A stretch of 32,295 bases of DNA from an uncultured Verrucomicrobia subdivision 3 bacterium (GTDB lineage Bacteria > Verrucomicrobiota > Verrucomicrobiia > Limisphaerales > UBA11358): positions 1 through 32,295 of the forward strand of contig CAISVF010000188.1 of the NCBI GenBank assembly GCA_903888765.1, in the 5' to 3' direction. A program made the position numbers and the translations under genes. The notes under the pieces are model-generated. The model had not been told where the DNA came from, made no database searches, and saw nothing but the letters and a program-made list of their open reading frames with translations. Of this stretch, positions 17,854 to 26,304 are shown in pieces. Position 1 is the stretch's first letter; each line of letters begins with the position of its first letter.

Positions 17854-18454
17854 CCAAGGGCTGCTTTATCAGCGCGGACACGGGGTGGAAAAAGACCTGG
17901 CAAAAGCCACACAATTGCACCGCCAGGCGGCGGATTTAGGCAGCGTTGAAGCGATGTACAACCTGGGTTTGCTGTATTCAAAAGGCGAAGGCGTGCTCCG
18001 GAGCGACGAGGAAGCGGTGCGCTGGTATCATTGCGCGGCGGAAAAAGGTTATGCGGCTGCCCAGTGCAACCTGGGGCATTTTCTCTTAACTGGCCGAGGC
18101 GTGCCGCAGAATTATGCGGAAGCCGTGAAGTGGTTCCAAAGTGGCGCAGCCAAAGGTCACGGACTGAGCCTGAATAATCTGGCTGACAGTTATGAGACCG
18201 GCCATGGGCTACCGCAAGACTTCAGCCAGGCGGTAAAATATTATCGGCTTGCCGCCGAACAGGGAGTGACGCTCGCCATGGTAAGTCTGGCGATGCTGCT
18301 GGAGGCTGGAAAAGGAGTCGCCGCAGATCGGGTAGAAGCGTGTCGCTGGTTGCAAAAAGCCGCGCAGAAAGGTCACTCCGCCGCCAACACCAAATTGTCA
18401 GTATTGACCAGTCGGCTTTCAGCGGACGAACAGTTGCGCTGGCATGAAAAATAA
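17747..18454 (+). CDS. Sel1-repeat protein, C-terminal part; continuation of the preceding ORF in another frame
   Basis: Picks up mid-repeat ('LG|VIYQNGLGVARDYTKAREYYERAAAQEN') exactly where the upstream frame loses the Sel1 pattern. Confidence 0.8.
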   Translation: MGVIYQNGLGVARDYTKAREYYERAAAQENKTALNNQGLLYQRGHGVEKDLAKATQLHRQAADLGSVEAMYNLGLLYSKGEGVLRSDEEAVRWYHCAAEKGYAAAQCNLGHFLLTGRGVPQNYAEAVKWFQSGAAKGHGLSLNNLADSYETGHGLPQDFSQAVKYYRLAAEQGVTLAMVSLAMLLEAGKGVAADRVEACRWLQKAAQKGHSAANTKLSVLTSRLSADEQLRWHEK

Positions 18455-18485
18455 ATTCCAGCTTTGGTGCGTGCGGCCTGCCAGC

Positions 18486-21400
18486 TTATACCGCAACGCT
18501 CTTGTCCAGGGCGAGAAAATGCAAAATTCGCCTGGTAACGGGGAGTTTGAAGATTTTTTCCAGCGCCACGGAATAAAGTGCCAGTTGAGGCGTGTAGCGC
18601 CTGAGCTTTTCCGGCAAGCCGGATGCCGTGACCGCGTCCGTCTTGAAATCCACCAGCCAGATTTCGTCGGGCAACCGGACCACGAGGTCTGCGACTCCCT
18701 GAAGCACCAGATATTCTCCCGCCAGCCCATCATCTGGCAGGCGGCCGGTAATCGCGTTAATTTCCGCCGGGCTGAAGCGGGCGGTGAATGGCAATTCGCG
18801 TCGCACCGCCGGGCTATGCATCTGGATGGCTCGCCCAAGTTCCGAATTCCAAAAAGCTGCCAGCGATCTTAAATTCAGAACCTCACGCTCCTCGACCGAT
18901 ATGATTTTGGCCGTCAGCAAACGATCGGCTTCACCCGCCAGATCGCCGGATTTTTCCAGGGCAAAATGTTGCAGAAACTTGTGATGGGCCGTGCCATAAG
19001 CTTCCGCCTTCAGCGTGCTATTATTCATTTCCAACTTCGGCAGTTGCGGTGCCAAACCTGCCTCCGCCATGAGAGATTCGGCTTCCTCTTCGCCCGGTTC
19101 GGCGCTGCGCCGCAACTCCGTAACCGAGTATTTGGCTTGGTGACGGGTGGCCTCCGTTTGACCATATTGCCAGGCCAGCATTGCTTGAAGCCGTTCCCGT
19201 AAAGCCAGCGCAGAGGGATCAGGCTGGATTGAGTTACCATTGGGTGCAGGCGTTACCTCCGGCTGCCCCGATTCATCGGGCGATGGAGCCAGTCCCCCCG
19301 CCAGTTCGTCATCCGTTAACCAGCGCCAGCTAAGTAGATCTAGTTCGCCGCCAGTTCCGCCGGAAACCTTGGTGGCAGAAGTTTGTGCACCAAACCAAAG
19401 GCCAAGCCAGTCCGCAAAACTATTCGCCTCCAGGATTTTGGGTGTGCTGACCGGAGCGGCTGTTTGCCAAAGTGATTCCCACTTTTTTTCCGTAAGCGTC
19501 ACCGTCAGGACCAGCTTGGCGCGCGCCCTCGTCAAGGCGACGTACAGCAATCGCTGTTCTTCGCCGCGTAATTCGCGGTGCTGCCGGCGCTGCGCCAACC
19601 AATTAGGCAGGCTCGGATAACGGCGCCCACTGGTCGGGGGTTTGACTTTCGGACAGAGACCCAACGCCTCATCAAAAATGATTTCGGCTGACTGGTCCTG
19701 TTCGTTGAATTTTTTGGCCAGATCCGGCAGTACCACCACGGGAAATTCCAACCCCTTGCTTTGATGAATACTCATCAGCCGGACAGCGTTTTCGGTGATA
19801 GTTGCCGCGATTTCCGGCTCAGCCTCGGCCGCTTGCTGCGCCGTGATAAAATTCAGGAAGCGGTATAGCCCCTGCCGCTGAAACTGATCAAAGGTCTGCG
19901 CGAGTTGCAAGAATGCATTTACGTTCGCCGCACGCTGCGCTCCGCGCGGTTGCAAGCGAAGCCAGTCCAGATAAAGCGTTTCCGTCAGCACGGCTTCCAA
20001 GCATTCAGTAAGCGCGCGCTGTTTCGCCAGGAGGCGCCAGCGGGAATAGCGGTCCAGCAATAGGGAAATTTTCTTTACCGTAGCGCCAGGAATGGTCGCG
20101 GCACAGTTCGGCACCTGATTCAGGGCCGTCCAAAAGTGTTGGTCTTTTGCCGCCAGCCTGATTTCCGCCAGCTCGTCCAGCGACAGTCCCACGAGCGGCG
20201 AGCGCAGCACCGCGATGCATGGTACGTCCTGCAAGGGGTTATCCAATAGCTGAAGCAGGCTGAGGAGGTCCAGGATTTCCGCTGTTTGGTAGAAACCGCT
20301 CCGGGAAGCCGCCAGCGGCACTCCGGCCAATTCAAATTGCTTCGCAAAAATCTCTGCCTTGCCGGACGGGGAACGCAATAGCACCGCCACATCCCGCCAT
20401 TCGACGGGACGAACGCTGCGTTTTTGCACGTCCATGATTTGCGTCCGGCTAATGATCAACCGTTTTAAATAAAACGCCACGTGCCGCGCCTCCCGCTCGG
20501 CATCCGCCAGATCGGCGAGCAAGTCATCCGCAGCGACATTGGCGCGATCGGTTTTGATGTGCACTAGCAGTTCGACCGGCGGCTTCTTAACGACTCGGAG
20601 ACCTTCGTCACCTGCCAGCGCAACCACCTTATCGCGCGTATCCGGGGCTTCCTCTTCTCGCCGGCCTGGTTGCAATTGGGCTTCCTGGTCATAGGCGACG
20701 CCGCCAATTTCATCCCGCATGAGCAGACTGAAGACCGAATTAACAAACGACAGCAACCCGGCGGAGCTGCGAAAATTTTCCGCGAGCGCAATCACCCTGC
20801 CCTGCTCACGCCGCCAAACGCGGGCGTAGTCGCGGAAAATTTTCGGGTCCGCGAGCCGAAAGCGATAGATGCTCTGCTTTACGTCACCCACCAGAAAGCG
20901 GTTGCCGGTCAATGACGGGCAAAGGCGCGCATCTGCCGCATTCTCCGTCAATCCGGGATCGCTCGATATTATCCCCGGCTTTTCGTCGCGACTTACAGCG
21001 GCTATAATCTGGTCCTGCGCGGCATTAATGTCCTGATACTCATCCACGAACACAAACTTCAGACGGGCGCGCCAGGTTTCTGCCACCGTGGAAGGCAGGC
21101 TAGTGCCGGCATCCCACAGCAACTTCAGCGCAAATTGTTCCAGATCATGAAAATCCACCACCCCATCCGTGCGTTTGCGGGCAGCAAAGCGTTCAGTAAA
21201 TTCGGCTGCCTGTTGCAACAGGGTTTTCATGTGACCATGCACCCAATTCCAATCCTCTGCCAGCGGATCATTCCCGTTTTTTTTGGCTGCCAGCGAAAGC
21301 AGGAAGGCCGCTTCTGGAAAAATATCTTTCAGCGGCTGGCGGAGGATGGTTTTCTGCCTGGCTGGCCAGTTGGCATCCATCGCCATGATTTGTTCCAACA

Positions 21401-22196
21401 TTTCGGCCCCAAGTTTCTGTGTAAAATCCCGGTCTGGCTGCCGTAAAGCCTTGATTAATTCGGCCACTTTCACATTCCCGCTTTCCAGTCCTTGCAGTCG
21501 CAAGAGCCATTCAGCGCGCCAGTCCTTTATTGCTGCTAATAGCCAGTTGCGCCAGTCCAGTGCGTCGGGATGGGCGAATTGCTGGATTTGCTGATTGATC
21601 CAGCCCGCCGGATCCGGGCGCGTCTGGGAATAATCATGCACTTGCAGGATGAGTGCGCGGATTTTCTCGTCCCGCCCGGCCCCATAAATTTCAATCAGGC
21701 TTTGCACCGCCCGGGAATATTCCGAGGTTCCGGCATAGTGCGCTTCCAATTGTTCATCGAGCGTTTCGTTGGCCAGTTGGCGTGCTTCGCCCTGATCGAG
21801 GATGGCCAATTGCGGATCGAGCGCCAGGCTGGGCTCATGAAAATTCTCCTGGATGAGTCGGAGGCAGAAACTGTGGAGGGTGCCGATGTGCGCCAGGTCA
21901 AATAGCGCCAGTTGACGATCCCAGTGCTCATCGCCGGGAGCCGATGCAGACTGCTTTTCGAGTTCCCGCCGGAGGCGATGGCGCAATTCAGCAGCGGCGG
22001 CTTCGGTGAAGGTGACAATGAGGAATTCGTCAAGCGACACGCGTTCCCGGGCCAGACAATCCAGACAGCGGGCCACCAGCGTCTTGGTCTTGCCAGTGCC
22101 GGCTCCCGCCATGACCAAAACGTTGCCACGCGCCTCCACCGCTTGACGTTGAGCCGGCGTTAAGGTATCAGTCGTTGCTGGGGGCAACTGTTCCAT
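18486..22196 (-). CDS. UvrD/Rep-family helicase with C-terminal RecB-type nuclease domain (AddA-like)
   Basis: 'LTPAQRQAVEARGNVLVMAGAGTGKTKTLVARCL', 'FVDEYQDINAAQDQII', 'GDVKQSIYRFRLADPKIF', 'VRLMSIHQSKGLEFPVVVLPDL', 'LLYVALTRARAKLVLT', nuclease 'GVADLVVRLPDEIWLVDFKTD...YTPQLALYSVAL'. Confidence 0.9.
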   Translation of the reverse strand: MEQLPPATTDTLTPAQRQAVEARGNVLVMAGAGTGKTKTLVARCLDCLARERVSLDEFLIVTFTEAAAAELRHRLRRELEKQSASAPGDEHWDRQLALFDLAHIGTLHSFCLRLIQENFHEPSLALDPQLAILDQGEARQLANETLDEQLEAHYAGTSEYSRAVQSLIEIYGAGRDEKIRALILQVHDYSQTRPDPAGWINQQIQQFAHPDALDWRNWLLAAIKDWRAEWLLRLQGLESGNVKVAELIKALRQPDRDFTQKLGAEMLEQIMAMDANWPARQKTILRQPLKDIFPEAAFLLSLAAKKNGNDPLAEDWNWVHGHMKTLLQQAAEFTERFAARKRTDGVVDFHDLEQFALKLLWDAGTSLPSTVAETWRARLKFVFVDEYQDINAAQDQIIAAVSRDEKPGIISSDPGLTENAADARLCPSLTGNRFLVGDVKQSIYRFRLADPKIFRDYARVWRREQGRVIALAENFRSSAGLLSFVNSVFSLLMRDEIGGVAYDQEAQLQPGRREEEAPDTRDKVVALAGDEGLRVVKKPPVELLVHIKTDRANVAADDLLADLADAEREARHVAFYLKRLIISRTQIMDVQKRSVRPVEWRDVAVLLRSPSGKAEIFAKQFELAGVPLAASRSGFYQTAEILDLLSLLQLLDNPLQDVPCIAVLRSPLVGLSLDELAEIRLAAKDQHFWTALNQVPNCAATIPGATVKKISLLLDRYSRWRLLAKQRALTECLEAVLTETLYLDWLRLQPRGAQRAANVNAFLQLAQTFDQFQRQGLYRFLNFITAQQAAEAEPEIAATITENAVRLMSIHQSKGLEFPVVVLPDLAKKFNEQDQSAEIIFDEALGLCPKVKPPTSGRRYPSLPNWLAQRRQHRELRGEEQRLLYVALTRARAKLVLTVTLTEKKWESLWQTAAPVSTPKILEANSFADWLGLWFGAQTSATKVSGGTGGELDLLSWRWLTDDELAGGLAPSPDESGQPEVTPAPNGNSIQPDPSALALRERLQAMLAWQYGQTEATRHQAKYSVTELRRSAEPGEEEAESLMAEAGLAPQLPKLEMNNSTLKAEAYGTAHHKFLQHFALEKSGDLAGEADRLLTAKIISVEEREVLNLRSLAAFWNSELGRAIQMHSPAVRRELPFTARFSPAEINAITGRLPDDGLAGEYLVLQGVADLVVRLPDEIWLVDFKTDAVTASGLPEKLRRYTPQLALYSVALEKIFKLPVTRRILHFLALDKSVAV

Positions 22197-22317
22197 GGCA
22201 GGGATGTTAGCTCCAGATGGACGCAGATGAAACCAGGATTACCGGGAAAAATGATTGCCTATCCTCCCCAGTGCGAACGTTAAGGAACAGCCAAGCCATC
22301 GTTGAAAATACCGGCCT

Positions 22318-23286
22318 TCACAAGCCACAAAATTTTGCGCCAATATGGATCCACAGCGGCGTGGCCACCAATCCTGCCACACAGGTTCCCAGCACCACCA
22401 GCAGGGCTATCCGCGTGTTGCCGCCATAATGTTTTGCCAGGGCAATCGGCAACACTGCCGAAGCCATGGCCCCTTCAACCACAATAACCCGCTTGAGTTC
22501 CACCGAACAGGGCAAGTATTTGGCCAGCAACAGAAAAACACCGGGCAAAATCACCAACCGCACCAATATTGCCAGCACCACCACGCGCAGGAAGCCACCA
22601 CCGCGCAACTCGGACCAATGATCCGCCACCACCGCCCCGATAATGAGCAGCGCCATGGGTATGGCGCTTTGGCCCAGCCAATGAATGCCCGTTAGCACCA
22701 TCCGACCGACCGCGAGCACCAGCGGCGGCGGCGGGAAGTAATGGCCCGCTGCGTTGAGTACCAGGGCCAGCACCAAAGCCACCAGCGGAGGTCGCAGGAT
22801 GTGCCGCCAGCCGCCCTGCCAACCCTGCCCGGATAAAATGGCTATGCCCACCGTCCACAGGGTCACTTCCACCCCTACATTATGCACCAGCAGCACGCCG
22901 ACCGTGCCGGGATCGAAAAGCAGTATGCACAAGGGGATCGGAATATAGGAATAGTTCTGGAGTCCTGCGGTCAGCGCAAAAGTGCGCCGCTCGCCGGCAG
23001 TCTTGAGGCCGGAGAATTTTGCCGCGCCCCAGGCCACGCCCATGCCGGCCAGCGCGGTGGCCACGCCCACCAGCGGGGGATACAGCAGGTTGTCCGCACT
23101 TTGCAAAGCCGCATTGCCCAATACATTCTCAAAAATAAGCGACGGCAGCAGGAGGTTTACACAGACGCGCAGCAGGCTTTGATCGGCTCCGTCGGCAAGC
23201 CATTGCCTCCTGCGCAGACCAAAGCCCACCATCATCAGGGCAAAAACCGGCAAAACCGCGCCGAACACCGTGCTCAGCGTGTTCAT
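22318..23286 (-). CDS. AEC (auxin efflux carrier) family transporter
   Basis: Ten-TM-like hydrophobic protein with 'VFGAVLPVFALMMVGFGLRRRQWL', 'LLLPSLIFENVL', 'ALTAGLQNYSYIPIPLCILLF', 'VEGAMASAVLPIALAKHYGGNTRIALLVVLGTCVAGL'. Confidence 0.85.
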   Translation of the reverse strand: MNTLSTVFGAVLPVFALMMVGFGLRRRQWLADGADQSLLRVCVNLLLPSLIFENVLGNAALQSADNLLYPPLVGVATALAGMGVAWGAAKFSGLKTAGERRTFALTAGLQNYSYIPIPLCILLFDPGTVGVLLVHNVGVEVTLWTVGIAILSGQGWQGGWRHILRPPLVALVLALVLNAAGHYFPPPPLVLAVGRMVLTGIHWLGQSAIPMALLIIGAVVADHWSELRGGGFLRVVVLAILVRLVILPGVFLLLAKYLPCSVELKRVIVVEGAMASAVLPIALAKHYGGNTRIALLVVLGTCVAGLVATPLWIHIGAKFCGL

Positions 23287-23322
23287 GGCGGCAGGCGCAA
23301 GACTGCTCCGCTAGACACTGCT

Positions 23323-23916
23323 CTACTTTTTGGCAACCGGGCCGAGCGGCAAAACCGTTTTGCCATAAATTTCATTCAAAACCTGCGCCAGTCCGGCGTA
23401 AATGGCGGAACCTCCGCAAAAGATGCCTTCATAGCCGGCCAGATGGAGCAGATTGGCATTGTCCTGCTTGATCCCCACCGCGAGGAGGAAAAATAAAATG
23501 GTGAGGGACAGGAAAATGACCTGCAAGGCGCGATTCAAACGGAGGGTGCCCAGAAACATCACGGCCGTGAACCCGCCCCAGACCGCCAGATAGGCGGAGC
23601 GCGCCACTGCGTCACTCGCCGTGGCACAGCCGAATTTGGGCAGCACAAGCATGGCGACAAACGACAGCCAGAAAAATCCGTAGGAGATGAAAGCTGTGGT
23701 GCCAAAGGTGTTGTTTTTCTTCCATTCCATGATGCCGGCGATGATTTGCGCCGTGCCGCCATAGCACAACCCCATGGCGAGGATCATGCTATTGAGTTCG
23801 TAAAATCCGGCATTATGCAGGTTGAGCAGCACCGTGGTCATGCCAAATGCCAGCAGGCCGAGAGGTGCCGGATTGGCCGTGGTATCCTGAATCTGCGTCG
23901 TATGTTGTGAGGACAT
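23323..23916 (-). CDS. GPR1/FUN34/YaaH (SatP) family acetate transporter
   Basis: '[72 protein letters not shown]' is the family signature. Confidence 0.92.
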   Translation of the reverse strand: MSSQHTTQIQDTTANPAPLGLLAFGMTTVLLNLHNAGFYELNSMILAMGLCYGGTAQIIAGIMEWKKNNTFGTTAFISYGFFWLSFVAMLVLPKFGCATASDAVARSAYLAVWGGFTAVMFLGTLRLNRALQVIFLSLTILFFLLAVGIKQDNANLLHLAGYEGIFCGGSAIYAGLAQVLNEIYGKTVLPLGPVAKK

Positions 23917-23968
23917 AATTCTATTTTATATTTTTCGGTTAAATGGGAATGACTACGCGGATTAAATC

Positions 23969-24008
23969 AAAAAAAAAGCGGACGGCAATCAGGAAAATTG
24001 CCACCGCT
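23969..24008 (-). terminator. Rho-independent terminator downstream of the malic enzyme gene
   Basis: On the - strand: AGCGGTGGCAAT-TTTCCTG-ATTGCCGTCCGCT followed by a nine-T run, about 20 nt after the stop at 24030. Confidence 0.8.
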
Positions 24009-24029
24009 TGAAAAAAACCGCCGCCCGAA

Positions 24030-25703
24030 TTATTTCGCCGAGTAGTCCGGATATACCGGTTTAAACATCTGCGCACTGAGGAATGCCGCCAGATCGTCCG
24101 GGCGGGGCTCATTCGTGAGGTTCTTGGCATACACTTCTTCCGCCACTGCCATGGCGATGGCATGGGAAACTTCGTGGATGCGGTTCAGCGATGGATAAAC
24201 CCGTCCTTCCGCCAATTCCTCGTCGCGAATGAGCGAGGCGAGCGTGCGCGCCGCCTGAATGAACATGGAGTCTGTCACGCGTCGCGCGCCGGTGCTGACC
24301 ACGCCCAATCCAACGCCGGGGAAAATATACGCGTTATTCCCCTGCCCTGGGACCAGTTTTTTACCGTTGATCGTCATGGTTGGAAATGGACTACCGCTTG
24401 CAAAAATCGCCCGTCCGCCGGTCAGCGTATAAGCTTCCTCGGCGGTGCATTCCGCCTTGGAGGTCGGATTCGACAGCGCAAAAATAACTGGATGCTGGTT
24501 GTATTCGCCCATCGCTTGGATGATTTCCGCTGTGAATGTCTTCGGTTGGCCGGAAACGCCAATCAGCATCGTTGGTTTGATGGCTTTTACTGCGGTCGTC
24601 AGGTCCGCACACGGCGCATGGTCGTGGGCAAAATGCAATTTGTGTTCCGTCAGCGCTTCCCGGCCTTTGACGATGAGTCCCTTGGAATCCACAAACCAGC
24701 AGCGCTTGCGCGCCTCGGCAACGGGCAACCCTTCTTCCAGCAGGCAGGCCACTATATTTTCGGCTATGCCAATGCCCGCCTCCCCCGCGCCCAGAAATAA
24801 GACGCGCTGGTCCGCCATCCGCTGCCCGGAAATCCGCAAGGCCGATAAAATACCGGCCAGCGCCACCGAACCGGTGCCCTGGATGTCGTCATTAAAAGTG
24901 CAAGCCTGATCCCGATAGCGCTCCAACAGACGAAAGGCGTTACTGTTACCAAAATCCTCGAATTGGACCAGCACGCCGGGGAAAACCTTTTGTACCGCGA
25001 CCATGAATTCCTCGATGATCGCGTCATAATCATCTCCCCGCAAACGCTTCTGGCGCAGCCCGATATAAAGCCGGTCTTTCAGGAAGGTTTCGTTATTTGT
25101 TCCCACGTCAATCGTAATCGGCAGGCATTGCGCGGGATGGATCCCGGCGCAGGCGGTATAGAGCGAAAGCTTGCCCACCGGAATGCCCATCCCCGATGCT
25201 CCCAGGTCGCCCAGCCCGAGAATGCGTTCACCATCGGTCACCACGATGACCTTCACGTCCCGCGTCGGCCAGTTTTCCAGCACTTTTTGAATGTCACCGC
25301 GATCATTTTGCGAAACATACAAGCCACGTGAACGCCGGAAAATGTGACCATATTCCTGACACGCTTTGCCGACGGTGGGCGTATAAATGATCGGCATCAT
25401 TTCTTCGAGGTGATCCATAACCACCCGGTAAAAAAGCGTTTCGTTGCGGTCCTGCAAACCGACCAGTTGGATATAGCGTTCGAGGTCGCTGGATTTGCTG
25501 CGAAAATTGGCCAGCACACGCTGCACCTGCTCATCCATAGACTGGACATGCGGCGGCAGCAACCCGCGCAAACCGAGCGTTTCGCGCTCCGCCTCGGTAA
25601 AGGCAGTGCCTTTGTTGAAAATGGGATTATGCAGCCAATCCATGCCTTTTGCCGGCAAGGTGCGGCTGGCAAGACGATCAGAGGAACATTTGATTGTTTT
25701 CAT
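24030..25703 (-). CDS. NAD(P)-dependent malic enzyme
   Basis: 'MMPIIYTPTVGKACQEYGHIFRRSRGLYVS', 'VVTDGERILGLGDLGASGMGIPVGKLSLYTACAGI', 'FNDDIQGTGSVALAGIL', 'FLGAGEAGIGIAENI', 'FALSNPTSKAECTAEEAYTLTGGRAIFASGSPF'. ORF is open to 25820; likely start MKTIKC at 25703. Confidence 0.95.
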   Translation of the reverse strand: MKTIKCSSDRLASRTLPAKGMDWLHNPIFNKGTAFTEAERETLGLRGLLPPHVQSMDEQVQRVLANFRSKSSDLERYIQLVGLQDRNETLFYRVVMDHLEEMMPIIYTPTVGKACQEYGHIFRRSRGLYVSQNDRGDIQKVLENWPTRDVKVIVVTDGERILGLGDLGASGMGIPVGKLSLYTACAGIHPAQCLPITIDVGTNNETFLKDRLYIGLRQKRLRGDDYDAIIEEFMVAVQKVFPGVLVQFEDFGNSNAFRLLERYRDQACTFNDDIQGTGSVALAGILSALRISGQRMADQRVLFLGAGEAGIGIAENIVACLLEEGLPVAEARKRCWFVDSKGLIVKGREALTEHKLHFAHDHAPCADLTTAVKAIKPTMLIGVSGQPKTFTAEIIQAMGEYNQHPVIFALSNPTSKAECTAEEAYTLTGGRAIFASGSPFPTMTINGKKLVPGQGNNAYIFPGVGLGVVSTGARRVTDSMFIQAARTLASLIRDEELAEGRVYPSLNRIHEVSHAIAMAVAEEVYAKNLTNEPRPDDLAAFLSAQMFKPVYPDYSAK

Positions 25704-25712
25704 TTGCTTAAA

Positions 25713-25730
25713 TATGTAGTCATATACATA
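25713..25730. promoter_or_regulatory. Dyad-symmetric sequence just upstream of the malic enzyme start (possible operator)
   Basis: TATGTA-GTCATA-TACATA, 6 bp arms, 10 bp upstream of the predicted start codon. Confidence 0.3.
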
Positions 25731-26304
25731 ACAATATCTACACCTGATTACTGGACCTTTATTGGCAAAACCCACGCATTTTTGGTCATCAAAGCAGCAT
25801 GCCGACATCACCTTCGCCATCCAGCATCAAGCCACCACGCCGGCCAATTCGGAATCATCGAAATTACCGGCGCTGCTTGCGGAAAGCGCAGGTTATAGTC
25901 CCATCCTGCTGTATCGCCGATTTCTCAATCAGCCTGACCGGCATTGCAGTTTGCCGTCGATTTACGAAGCCCCGAGCAAGCAGCGCATGCCACCCGACTG
26001 AAATATTTTGCTTACCTCGACCTGAGTGGGTTCCCGATAGACTGATTGCAAAATTTAAAATAGGAATTTGGCCATATATGGTCGTTTCCATTTGAAGCAT
26101 CACGAAATCTCGTGGTGGCGTAACTGACCAAATCGGTTATGATTTTCTTCAACTCAAACCCGTTCGCAGTGGCTTGGCGAGTGCTCTGCATCCAAGCTGA
26201 CGTTTTGAACTGGCACCGCCAATTGTCTGTAATTGCTTTACCTAAAATTTTATGTTAACCGCCATTTGAAATAAAACCATGCACCGCCATTCGATGAAAA
26301 CCAC

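Noticed and set aside
25704-25820. N-terminal extension of the malic enzyme ORF (MAKVMSACCFDD...)
   Set aside because: Unusual composition; AT-rich with a dyad just upstream of the better ATG at 25703.
25704-26304. Possible tRNA, CRISPR or mobile element in the larger intergenic gap
   Set aside because: No cloverleaf-like sequence, no regularly spaced repeats of CRISPR size, and no transposase or terminal inverted repeats seen.
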